Shown here one piece after another: positions 40,833 through 48,741 of a stretch of DNA of 64,000 nt; the first letter of the stretch is position 1, and the number at the start of each line of letters is the position of its first letter. The stretch covers positions 620,001 through 684,000 of the forward strand of contig NZ_SACK01000002.1 of NCBI RefSeq assembly GCF_004005815.1, given 5' to 3'. The notes under the pieces are model-generated. The model saw only the letters and a program-made list of their open reading frames with translations. It was not told where the DNA came from and searched no databases. This stretch comes from Mucilaginibacter limnophilus (GTDB lineage: Bacteria > Bacteroidota > Bacteroidia > Sphingobacteriales > Sphingobacteriaceae). The position numbers were made by a program, and so were the translations under genes.

Positions 40833-41285
40833 TTAATTAACGTTGTATGTAAGGTAGTCAAAAAATATCGGGTATGAATTGGCAGAAGTTGGGGTTACTG
40901 CTGCAATGCGGTAAGTATATCCCGGCAAATGACTTGGCAAACCTGTAGGATGAGTTATAGTGGTATAACCCTCTACAAATGGCGCGTAAAAAGAAGTAGT
41001 ACCACCACCAGGTGCTATAAGATACAACGTAACTCCTAAGGTAGTAGGTGCAGGAGCAGGTATTAGGCTACCAGGTCCGGTTTCGAAAAACAAATGCAGG
41101 GTTATTTGACTATTGTCACTCGACAAAGTGGAATAAACTTTATAACCCGGATACGCAAATGGTGAAAGATGGACCTTTTTTTTAACCGGGTTAACGTCGG
41201 CTTGAACAGCTGTAGTTGACAAAAATAAAGTTAATGCCAAGAATAGAACGGCCCATGGGCGGAAGAGGTTTTGGTTTTTTTTCAT
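40833..41285 (-). CDS. Small secreted protein of unknown function
   Basis: A 150-residue protein with a signal peptide (MKKNQNLFRPWAVLFLALTL.. cleaved near VQA-DVN). The mature part is about 120 residues, beta-rich and Pro/Thr-rich: KVYSTLSSDNSQITLHLFFETG, LGVTLYLIAPGGG. This resembles a small secreted Ig-like domain. I do not recognise it and see no catalytic residues. Confidence 0.7.
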   Translation of the reverse strand: MKKNQNLFRPWAVLFLALTLFLSTTAVQADVNPVKKKVHLSPFAYPGYKVYSTLSSDNSQITLHLFFETGPGSLIPAPAPTTLGVTLYLIAPGGGTTSFYAPFVEGYTTITHPTGLPSHLPGYTYRIAAVTPTSANSYPIFFDYLTYNVN

Positions 41286-41476
41286 AATTAAATTGGTTTT
41301 AATATTTGGTTAAACGATTTAGTGGTAAGAAAGGTTGCCTATCTACATATTTTTTTACATAATTTTTTAAATGTTTCAATTCACAATTGTTGCAACTTGG
41401 TCGTTTAAGCGTTTTAACCGTCAGCATCAGTTTAAAAGCAAGCATTTTATATAACCAAACTATTCGCAAAAAGCAT

Positions 41477-41506
41477 TTGACAATCACGCATAAAAGCGTA
41501 TCTTTG
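41477..41506 (+). promoter_or_regulatory. Predicted promoter of the rplM-rpsI-rpsB-tsf operon
   Basis: TTG (41477-41479), a 19-nt spacer and TATCTTTG (41499-41506), an exact match to the Bacteroidota consensus. A start near 41512 gives a leader of about 50 nt before rplM. Confidence 0.75.
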
Positions 41507-41560
41507 CAGTCCCGAAATTACGGGGTATAATAAACGTTTAATTAATTTAATTTTAAGCAA

Positions 41561-41998
41561 GTGAATACGTTAAGTTACAAAACTGTCTCGGCCAACAAAA
41601 AAACCGTTAACAAGGAGTGGGTTGTTGTTGACGCGGAAGGCGAGATTTTGGGGCGCTTGTCTTCTAAAATCGCTATGATTATCAGAGGAAAAAACAAGCC
41701 AAGCTTTACCCCAAACGTAGACTGCGGTGATAACGTTATCGTTATTAATGCAGACAAGGTAAAACTGACCGGAAACAAATACAGCGACAAGCAATATGTT
41801 TCTTACACTGGTTACCCAGGTGGTCAGCGTTTCATTTCTCCTAAGGAGTTAATGGCAAAGCACCCTGAGCGCGTAATTGAAAAAGCCGTTCGTGGTATGC
41901 TACCTAAAAATCGTTTGGGCAAAGCATTATTTGGCAACCTGCATGTTTACGCAGGCGCCGAGCATCCGCATGCCGCTCAAAACCCTAAAACCATTTAA
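41561..41998 (+). CDS. rplM: 50S ribosomal protein L13
   Basis: A 145-residue ribosomal protein of the large subunit. Seen: EWVVVDAEGEILGRLSSKIA, the signature VRGMLPKNRLGKALFGNLHVYAG. The start is GTG 41561 (MNTLSYKTVSANKKTVNKEW); no upstream ATG fits. First gene of a ribosomal operon read from the promoter at 41477. Confidence 0.97.
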   Translation: MNTLSYKTVSANKKTVNKEWVVVDAEGEILGRLSSKIAMIIRGKNKPSFTPNVDCGDNVIVINADKVKLTGNKYSDKQYVSYTGYPGGQRFISPKELMAKHPERVIEKAVRGMLPKNRLGKALFGNLHVYAGAEHPHAAQNPKTI

Positions 41999-42024
41999 CT
42001 TTTTAATTTCAAAGGAGAAAGAAA

Positions 42025-42411
42025 ATGCCAACAACTAACACTTCAGGCAGAAGAAAAACAGCAGTTGCCCGCATTTATTTAAGCGAGGGTAACGGCAACA
42101 TCACCGTTAACGGTAAAGATTATAAAGAGTACTTCCCTACATTGCCTTTGCAATACATCGTAAACCAATCATCAGAGGTTGCGGGTGTAGCGGGCCAGTA
42201 TGATGTACAGGTAAACGTAGCAGGCGGCGGCGTTAAAGGACAGGCAGAAGCCGTTCGTTTAGCTATCGCTAAAGCTATTGTTGAGCTTGATGCTGATAAG
42301 AAACCTGCATTACGCGCTAAAGGTTTAATGACACGTGACGACCGTATGGTTGAGCGTAAGAAACCGGGACGCAGGAAAGCAAGGAAAAGATTCCAATTCA
42401 GTAAACGTTAA
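42025..42411 (+). CDS. rpsI: 30S ribosomal protein S9
   Basis: A 128-residue small-subunit protein. The start NTSGRRKTAVARIYL, the GGGVKGQAEAVRLAIAKAI signature and the basic tail KARKRFQFSKR that reaches the P-site tRNA are intact. It is preceded by an AAAGGAG site and lies 26 bp after rplM. Confidence 0.98.
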   Translation: MPTTNTSGRRKTAVARIYLSEGNGNITVNGKDYKEYFPTLPLQYIVNQSSEVAGVAGQYDVQVNVAGGGVKGQAEAVRLAIAKAIVELDADKKPALRAKGLMTRDDRMVERKKPGRRKARKRFQFSKR

Positions 42412-42432
42412 TATTTTAAGGAGGACTCAACA

Positions 42433-43290
42433 ATGGCAAGAACAACATATCAGGATTTACTGGATGCAGGTGTACACTTTGGCCACCTTACCCGCAAATG
42501 GGACCCGAAAATGGCTCAGTACATTTTCATGGAGCGTAATGGTATCCACATTATCGATCTTAACAAAACCTTAGTAAAGGTTGAAGAAGCCGCTTCGGCT
42601 ATAAAACAAATTGTAAAATCAGGACGTAAAGTTTTGTTTGTTGCTACCAAGAAACAAGCAAAAGATATCGTAGCTGAGCAGGCGAAAACTGTAAACATGC
42701 CTTACGTAACCGAGCGTTGGTTAGGCGGTATGTTAACTAACTTTGCTACCGTACGCAAGTCGATCAAAAAGATGTCGAACATCGACAAACTGACTAAAGA
42801 CGGTACTTACAGCAACCTGTCGAAAAAAGAAAGGCTGATGATTCAGCGTGAGCGTATCAAACTGGAAACTTTGTTAGGCGGTATTGCCGACCTTAACCGT
42901 TTGCCTGCAGCGCTTTTCTTAATCGACGTTAAAAAAGAGCATATCGCGGTTTCAGAGGCGTTAAAACTTAACATACCAACCTTTGCAATGGTTGATACCA
43001 ATTCTGATCCGTCAAACATCGATTTCCCTATCCCGGCTAACGATGACGCTACTAAATCAATCTCTTTAATCACTTCGATCATCATCAAAGCAATTGAAGA
43101 AGGTTTAGACGAGCGCAAACGCGAGAAGGAAGACGAAGCTGAAAAAGAAGCTGCTGCTGCAAAAGCAAAAGCTGATACAGCACCTGCCGAAGGCGCACAG
43201 GCCGAAGGTGGTAAAAGGAGAAGAGTAACTGCCGAAGCAGAAGCTTCTGCCGAAACTGAAACTCCTGCTGCTGAAGGTTCAGAAGAATAA
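42433..43290 (+). CDS. rpsB: 30S ribosomal protein S2
   Basis: A 285-residue protein of the small subunit. The core (residues 1-225: LLDAGVHFGHLTRKWDPKM, ERWLGGMLTNFATVRKS, VDTNSDPSNIDFPIPANDDA) is normal. An extra C-terminal 60 residues are Glu/Ala/Lys-rich and end in AAEGSEE; such acidic tails occur in this phylum. A strong AAGGAGG site precedes the start. A palindromic repeat separates it from tsf. Confidence 0.97.
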   Translation: MARTTYQDLLDAGVHFGHLTRKWDPKMAQYIFMERNGIHIIDLNKTLVKVEEAASAIKQIVKSGRKVLFVATKKQAKDIVAEQAKTVNMPYVTERWLGGMLTNFATVRKSIKKMSNIDKLTKDGTYSNLSKKERLMIQRERIKLETLLGGIADLNRLPAALFLIDVKKEHIAVSEALKLNIPTFAMVDTNSDPSNIDFPIPANDDATKSISLITSIIIKAIEEGLDERKREKEDEAEKEAAAAKAKADTAPAEGAQAEGGKRRRVTAEAEASAETETPAAEGSEE

Positions 43291-43311
43291 TATTTGAGTG
43301 AATGGTGGGCA

Positions 43312-43367
43312 GTGAGTGGTGAGTTGTTTTTAAACTCATTATTCACTACTCACAACTCACTACTCAC
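43312..43367. repeat. Dispersed palindromic repeat, family F, between rpsB and tsf
   Basis: GTGAGTGGTGAGTTG (43312-43326) and CAACTCACTACTCAC (43353-43367), 15-bp arms with one mismatch; each arm is built of shorter GTGAGT units. It lies inside the ribosomal operon and would fold in the mRNA. It could tune tsf expression; that is inference. Confidence 0.8.
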
Positions 43368-43386
43368 ACTATAACTTATTTAAGAC

Positions 43387-44238
43387 ATGTCTACAGTACA
43401 AATTTCTGCAGCCGACGTAAACAGACTGCGCCAGCAAACAGGCGCCGGTATGATGGATTGCAAAAAAGCTTTAACTGAAACCAATGGTGATTTTGAAGCT
43501 GCTATTGATTACTTAAGAAAAAAAGGCGCTAAAGTTGCAGCAAGCCGTCAGGACCGTGAGTCGAACGAAGGTGTTGTTATTGCACGCGCTTCTGCCGATG
43601 GCAAAAAAGGTGTAGTTATCGAGCTTAACTGCGAAACCGACTTTGTTGCTAAAAACGCAGAGTTCATCGCTTTTGCAAACGCTATCGCGAATGCAGCAGT
43701 TGAAAAAACTCCGAAAACTATTGAAGAGCTTACTCAACTTGAAATTGATACCGAAACTTCACGTATCTCTATCGCTGATGCTATTACCGACAAAACCGGT
43801 AAAATCGGTGAGAAGATCGGTGTTTCCAAATATGAAGTTGTTGAAGGCGAAAAAGTTATTGGTTACATCCACGGTAACTTCCGTTTGGGCGTACTGGTTG
43901 CTTTAAGTGCAAACGCTGAAGGCGCTGAAGAAGCAGGTAAAGACGTAGCTATGCAAATTGCTGCGATGAACCCTGTAGCTATTGATAAAGATGGCGTTGA
44001 CGCTACTACTATTGAGCGTGAGCTTGCTATCGCGAAAGAGCAAATCCGTGCTGAAGGCAAACCTGAGGATATGGTTGAAAAGATCGCCGCAGGTAAACTG
44101 AACAAATTCTACAAAGAGTCGACATTGTTAAATCAAGAGTTTGTGAAGGATCCTTCAAAAAATATTTCACAGTTCCTGGCAACTGTTGAAAAGGGCTTAA
44201 CAGTAACCGCCTTTAAGCGGGTTGCTTTAGGAGCTTAA
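43387..44238 (+). CDS. tsf: Elongation factor Ts
   Basis: A 283-residue nucleotide exchange factor that recycles EF-Tu-GDP. The N-terminal UBA-like helix VNRLRQQTGAGMMDCKKALTE and the TDFVAKNAEF motif that contacts EF-Tu are present. Both core subdomains and the C-terminal TVEKGLTVTAFKRVALG are complete. It closes the ribosomal operon and is followed by a terminator. Confidence 0.97.
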   Translation: MSTVQISAADVNRLRQQTGAGMMDCKKALTETNGDFEAAIDYLRKKGAKVAASRQDRESNEGVVIARASADGKKGVVIELNCETDFVAKNAEFIAFANAIANAAVEKTPKTIEELTQLEIDTETSRISIADAITDKTGKIGEKIGVSKYEVVEGEKVIGYIHGNFRLGVLVALSANAEGAEEAGKDVAMQIAAMNPVAIDKDGVDATTIERELAIAKEQIRAEGKPEDMVEKIAAGKLNKFYKESTLLNQEFVKDPSKNISQFLATVEKGLTVTAFKRVALGA

Positions 44239-44247
44239 TTTTATTTA

Positions 44248-44276
44248 ATCCTCGCCGAAAGGCGGGGATTTTTTTT
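44248..44276 (+). terminator. Terminator of the rplM-tsf operon
   Basis: ATCCTCGCC / GGCGGGGAT stem with a GAAA tetraloop, followed by T8. Confidence 0.92.
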
Positions 44277-44296
44277 GACATTTTATTTTTGAAAGC

Positions 44297-44375
44297 GTCA
44301 TGCTGAACTTGTTTCAGCATCCCTTTATACACGCTAAAGCTTACATGATAGATGCCGAATTAAGTTCGACATGAC
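44297..44375. repeat. Dispersed palindromic repeat, family A, diverged copy
   Basis: Left arm GTCATGCTGAACTTGTTTCA is the best match to the family consensus; the right arm (GATGCCGAATTAAGTTCGAC then ATGAC) has several mismatches. It sits between the tsf terminator and nagA. Confidence 0.8.
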
Positions 44376-44383
44376 ATCAGATT

Positions 44384-45511
44384 ATGATAACTGCATTATA
44401 TAACCTTCAGCTGATAACATGCGGAGTGATACACTCCGGCAAGGCGATATTAATTGAAGGTAAAAGTATTAAAGCGGTTATTGATGAAGCAGATATTCCG
44501 GCGGAAGCCGAAAAGATAAACCTTAACGGCAGCTACCTTGCACCGGGACTAATAGACCTGCAGATATATGGCGCAGGAGGAAAGCTGTTCAGCGGTTCGC
44601 CATCTGAAGATGCGCTTGCGCAAATGGAAACCAGTTTGCTTACCGAAGGCACAACCGGCTTTTTTGCAACGGTTGCTACAAACAGCGACGCTATAATTGA
44701 AGCGGCTATTGATGCTGCCCGTAGTTATCAGCTTAAGGCTAAAGGAAACTTCCTGGGTTTACACATAGAAGGCCCATATCTCAACACCAAACGCAAAGGC
44801 GCGCACCCCGAAAAATTTATTAAAAAAGCAACGTTAACTGAGGTAAAGGCCTGGGTTGAACGCGGCAAAGGCATAATCAAAATGATTACCATTGCGCCTG
44901 AATTGCAGGATGCTGAAGTGATTGATTATTTGCACAAACAAAATATCATTATCTCTGCAGGCCATACCGACGCAAGCTATGAACAGGCGCTAAACTTTTT
45001 CGACGAGCGTATACCTGCCGCTACGCATCTGTACAACGCTATGCCGCAAATGCATCACCGTGCTCCGGGCATCATTCCTGCAATATTTAATAAAAAGCCG
45101 TTTACCAGCATTGTTGCCGATGGCATACATGTAAGCTATCCGATGATCGCGCTTGCCAAACACGAGTTGGGTAATAAATTGTTTTTGATTACGGATGCCG
45201 TAACCGAAACTACCGAAGGCTTGTATCCGCATAAGTTTGTGCAAGATCATTACGAAAGTCACGGTATTCTCTCGGGTTCGGCTTTAACTATGCTCAAAGC
45301 GGTAAAAAATTGTGTGCAACACGTGGGAATTGAACTGGCCGAGGCTGTGAATATGGCATCATTGTATCCCGCTGAACTTGCAGGTTTTAACAAAAAAGGA
45401 CAAATTGAACAGGGGTTTGATGCGGATTTACTGATTTTTAATGATAAGTTTACAGTCGAAGGCGTCGTTTTGCAGGGTGAGATCGTAAAACCAAAAAGAA
45501 AAATTAACTGA
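44384..45511 (+). CDS. nagA: N-acetylglucosamine-6-phosphate deacetylase
   Basis: A 375-residue amidohydrolase-fold enzyme that removes acetate from GlcNAc-6-P, in amino-sugar recycling. Metal-binding and active-site motifs: GLHIEGPYLN with Glu, SAGHTDASYEQ with His, THLYNAMPQMHHRAPG with His, and the catalytic Asp in LITDAVTET. Length is typical. It lies between the ribosomal operon and pyrH, 25 bp before the latter, so readthrough to pyrH is possible. Confidence 0.94.
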   Translation: MITALYNLQLITCGVIHSGKAILIEGKSIKAVIDEADIPAEAEKINLNGSYLAPGLIDLQIYGAGGKLFSGSPSEDALAQMETSLLTEGTTGFFATVATNSDAIIEAAIDAARSYQLKAKGNFLGLHIEGPYLNTKRKGAHPEKFIKKATLTEVKAWVERGKGIIKMITIAPELQDAEVIDYLHKQNIIISAGHTDASYEQALNFFDERIPAATHLYNAMPQMHHRAPGIIPAIFNKKPFTSIVADGIHVSYPMIALAKHELGNKLFLITDAVTETTEGLYPHKFVQDHYESHGILSGSALTMLKAVKNCVQHVGIELAEAVNMASLYPAELAGFNKKGQIEQGFDADLLIFNDKFTVEGVVLQGEIVKPKRKIN

Positions 45512-45536
45512 CAACTCTTTATAAAACATCTCTTTA

Positions 45537-46241
45537 ATGAAGTACAACAGGATCTTACTAAAACTGAGCGGCGAATCGCTGATGGGCGAAAAGCAGTATG
45601 GTATTGATAACAACCGCGTGCAGCAATATGCCGAGGACATAAAAAAAGTTGTTGATGCCGGTATTGAAGTAGCTATTGTAATTGGAGGCGGAAATATTTT
45701 CCGCGGATTAAGCGCCGAGAAATCAGGTATGGAGCGTGCCCAGGCCGACTACATGGGTATGCTGGCAACAGTGATCAACTGTATGGCTATGCAAAGCGCC
45801 CTTGAAGATTTAGGCTTGGAAACCCGTTTGCAGTCGGCTATTAAAATGGAGCAGATTTGCGAGCCGTACATACGCCGTCGTGCCATGACACATCTGCACA
45901 CCGGGAAGATAGTAATATTTGGCGCAGGTACCGGTAATCCTTATTTTACTACTGATACCGCGGCTTCATTACGTGCTATCGAAATAAAGGCCGATGTGGT
46001 AATGAAAGGTACCCGTGTGGACGGTATTTACACCGCCGATCCGGAGAAAGACCCAACCGCTACCCGTTACGACGAGATTTCTTTCCAGGAAGTGTATGAC
46101 AAAGGCCTGAACGTGATGGACATGACCGCTATTACTTTATGCCGTGAAAACAAATTGCCGATTATTGTATTTGACATGAACGAGCCGGGTAACTTCATGA
46201 AACTTGCCAATGGCGAGCATGTGGGTACCATAGTAAGATAA
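45537..46241 (+). CDS. pyrH: UMP kinase
   Basis: A 234-residue amino-acid-kinase-fold enzyme that makes UDP from UMP. Seen: the N-terminal [13 protein letters not shown], the GGGNIFRG nucleotide loop, [13 protein letters not shown] and the [17 protein letters not shown] loop. Length is normal. frr follows 104 bp downstream, a common pairing for translation and RNA metabolism. Confidence 0.97.
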   Translation: MKYNRILLKLSGESLMGEKQYGIDNNRVQQYAEDIKKVVDAGIEVAIVIGGGNIFRGLSAEKSGMERAQADYMGMLATVINCMAMQSALEDLGLETRLQSAIKMEQICEPYIRRRAMTHLHTGKIVIFGAGTGNPYFTTDTAASLRAIEIKADVVMKGTRVDGIYTADPEKDPTATRYDEISFQEVYDKGLNVMDMTAITLCRENKLPIIVFDMNEPGNFMKLANGEHVGTIVR

Positions 46242-46257
46242 TTACAATAATCCCGGC

Positions 46258-46304
46258 CCTCCCCAAAGGAGAGGGAGTAAATAAAGTCCTCTCCTTTGGG
46301 GAGG
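46258..46304. repeat. Dispersed palindromic repeat, family D, between pyrH and frr
   Basis: CCTCCCCAAAGGAGAGG (46258-46274) and its exact inverted copy (46288-46304), 17-bp perfect arms with a 13-nt loop. The same CTCTCCTTTGG core is inside the exonuclease gene at 5488. Confidence 0.88.
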
Positions 46305-46345
46305 ATTTAGGAGAGGTTTACTATTTTTGTCGAAAATTTTTTAAA

Positions 46346-46909
46346 ATGAGCGAACTCATTAAAAAGCAAATAAACGATGCAAAGGCTTTAATGGAAAAAG
46401 CTATTGAGCATACTGATAATGAATTAACCAAGATACGCGCAGGTAAGGCAAGCCCTTCAATGCTTGACGATCTTACCGTTGACTATTACGGCTCGCCAAC
46501 ACCGCTTAGCCAGGTAGGTAACGTAAATACTCCTGACGCACGTACAATTGTGGTACAGCCTTGGGAAAAATCGTTATTAGGCCCGATAGAAAAAGCTATT
46601 AAAGACGCTAACCTGGGCGTTAATCCAATGAACGATGGCGTGATCATTCGTATCAATGTTCCGCCGCTTACCGAAGAGCGCCGCCGCGAGTTAGTTAAAA
46701 AAGCCAAAGGTGAGGTTGAAAGCGGTAAAATTGCTATCCGTAACATTCGTAAAGACGCTAACGAAAAGATCAAGAAATTGAAGTCTGAAGGCGTATCTGA
46801 AGATGAGATCAAAACAGGCGAAGGTGAAGTTCAGAAACTGACCGATAGCTACATAGCTAAAGCTGACCAGCTATCTGAAGCAAAAGAAAAAGATATCATG
46901 ACAGTTTAA
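46346..46909 (+). CDS. frr: Ribosome recycling factor
   Basis: A 187-residue tRNA-mimic that splits post-termination ribosomes with EF-G. Domain I helices (ALMEKAIEHTDNELTKIRAGKASPSMLDDL, and PLTEERRRELVKKAKGEVESGKIAIRNIRKDA) and the small domain II (residues 31-104) are complete. A TATTTTTG element at 46322-46329 may give it its own promoter. A clear terminator follows. Confidence 0.97.
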   Translation: MSELIKKQINDAKALMEKAIEHTDNELTKIRAGKASPSMLDDLTVDYYGSPTPLSQVGNVNTPDARTIVVQPWEKSLLGPIEKAIKDANLGVNPMNDGVIIRINVPPLTEERRRELVKKAKGEVESGKIAIRNIRKDANEKIKKLKSEGVSEDEIKTGEGEVQKLTDSYIAKADQLSEAKEKDIMTV

Positions 46910-46931
46910 TTAACCAAATTAATGTCAAATT

Positions 46932-46973
46932 ACAAGGGAATGAGCGCATTGCACATTCCCTTGTTTATTTTTG
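46932..46973 (+). terminator. Terminator of frr
   Basis: ACAAGGGAATG (46932-46942) and CATTCCCTTGT (46954-46964), perfect 11-bp arms, followed by TTATTTTTG. The T-tract (TATTTTTG, 46966-46973) also fits the -7 consensus for the ABC gene that starts 7 nt later. Confidence 0.85.
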
Positions 46974-46980
46974 CAGGCTT

Positions 46981-48735
46981 ATGAAACTGCTTCTTAAATA
47001 CTTATCAAAACATAAATGGGTGGTTGGGCTGGCGCTGCTTCTGGCAGCTATAAATATCGGCTTTTCTTTGCTCGACCCGCTTATCACAGGCCGTATAGTT
47101 GATGAGGTGATTGAAAAGAGATCACAGCTAACTTATAACGAATACCTTGCTAACATCCTTAAGCTGGTAGGTTATGCCGTTGGTGTGGCCATGGTATCGC
47201 GTATAGCTAAAAACTTTCAGGATTATTTTACCAGCATTATTGTACAAAAAACGGGTGCCGAAATGTATTCGGATGGGTTAAGGCATTCTTTGCAAATGCC
47301 CTACCAGGTGTTTGAAGATCAGCGCAGCGGCGAAACACTGGGTATACTGCAAAAGGTGCGCCTTGACATGGAGAAGTTTATCACCTCGTTCATCAGTATA
47401 TTATTTGTGAGCCTGGTGGGTATGGTGTTCGTCATCGTGTATTCGGCAACGGTAAGTTACCAGGTTACTATTGTTTACTTTGCCTCAATACCTGTTATCG
47501 CCATAATAAGCGCCCAAATGAGCAAGCGTATAAAGCGTATCCAGAAAAGCATTGTTGGTGAAACCACAGCGTTGGCTGGCTCAACTACCGAGTCGTTACG
47601 TAATATCGAACTGGTAAAAAGCCTTGGCCTTGCCAATCAGGAAATAGAGCGTCTTAATAAAACTACTTATAAGATACTTGACCTTGAACTTAAGAAAGTA
47701 AAGTTTGTACGCAGTATGAGTTTTGTGCAGGGGACAACAGTTAACCTTGTACGCAGCAGCATGGTGGTGATATTACTGTTGCTTATTTTCAAGGGAAACA
47801 TTTCTCCGGGCAATTACTTTACCTTCCTTTTCTATTCATTTTTTTTGTTTAACCCCTTACAGGAGTTAGGGAATGTCATCCTTTCGTGGCGTGAAGCCGA
47901 GGTATCATTAGGAAACTTTAACCGGATATTAAACACACCTATCGAAGTAAAGCCTGAAAAGCCTGTACTGCTTGAAAAAGTAACCAATCTTACTTTTGAG
48001 GACGTTAGCTTTAAACACTTAACTGCCAATCGTAATGCATTAAATCATATCAGCTTTGAAACAAATACAGGTGAAACCATCGCCTTTGTTGGTCCGTCGG
48101 GTTCGGGTAAAACTACATTGGTAAAACTGCTTGTAGGCCTTTATCAGCCGCTTGAAGGGGATATTTTATACAACAAGATATTAAGTAAAGATATTGACCT
48201 TGATAAGCTGCGCGAACGTATTGGGTTTGTAACACAGGATACACAGCTATTTTCGGGTACTATCCGTGAAAATCTGCTGTTTGTAAGGCCGGACGCTACT
48301 GATGAAGAGTGTATGCATGTCCTGCACCGTGCCGCATGTCAAAGCCTGCTGGCACGTGCAGATAAAGGATTAGATACCGTGATAGGCGAGGGCGGCGTAA
48401 AGGTTTCAGGTGGTGAAAAGCAACGCTTATCTATTGCACGTGCCCTGCTGCGCCGACCGGATATTTTGGTTTTTGATGAAGCTACCTCGGCACTTGACTC
48501 GCTTACCGAGGAAGAGATCACAGAAACCATCAGGGATGTATCAACCGCTAATGAGCATATTACTATATTAATAGCGCACCGCCTGTCAACCATCATGCAT
48601 GCCGACAGGATATATGTGTTGGAGAAAGGCCGGATCATTGAATCGGGCAAACATATCGACCTGCTGCTGCAAAAGGGTTTATACTATGCCATGTGGCGTC
48701 AGCAGATTGGAGAGAAAGATGTGGTAGATGCGTAA
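46981..48735 (+). CDS. ABC exporter (fused membrane and ATPase domains)
   Basis: A 584-residue type IV exporter half-transporter. Six transmembrane helices fill residues 1-320; the ATPase domain has Walker A GPSGSGKTTLVKLL, the Q-loop FVTQDTQLF, signature VSGGEKQRLSIARALL, Walker B ILVFDEATSALDS and the H-loop AHRLSTIM. It works as a homo- or heterodimer; the cargo (lipid, peptide or drug) cannot be read. It follows the frr terminator by a few bases and ends 6 bp before the convergent rhomboid gene. Confidence 0.92.
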   Translation: MKLLLKYLSKHKWVVGLALLLAAINIGFSLLDPLITGRIVDEVIEKRSQLTYNEYLANILKLVGYAVGVAMVSRIAKNFQDYFTSIIVQKTGAEMYSDGLRHSLQMPYQVFEDQRSGETLGILQKVRLDMEKFITSFISILFVSLVGMVFVIVYSATVSYQVTIVYFASIPVIAIISAQMSKRIKRIQKSIVGETTALAGSTTESLRNIELVKSLGLANQEIERLNKTTYKILDLELKKVKFVRSMSFVQGTTVNLVRSSMVVILLLLIFKGNISPGNYFTFLFYSFFLFNPLQELGNVILSWREAEVSLGNFNRILNTPIEVKPEKPVLLEKVTNLTFEDVSFKHLTANRNALNHISFETNTGETIAFVGPSGSGKTTLVKLLVGLYQPLEGDILYNKILSKDIDLDKLRERIGFVTQDTQLFSGTIRENLLFVRPDATDEECMHVLHRAACQSLLARADKGLDTVIGEGGVKVSGGEKQRLSIARALLRRPDILVFDEATSALDSLTEEEITETIRDVSTANEHITILIAHRLSTIMHADRIYVLEKGRIIESGKHIDLLLQKGLYYAMWRQQIGEKDVVDA

Positions 48736-48741
48736 AGCTCG

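Noticed and set aside
42843..43346. Minus-strand Ser/Ala-rich frame in rpsB
   Set aside because: Shadow of the Glu/Ala/Lys-rich tail of S2 plus the palindromic repeat.
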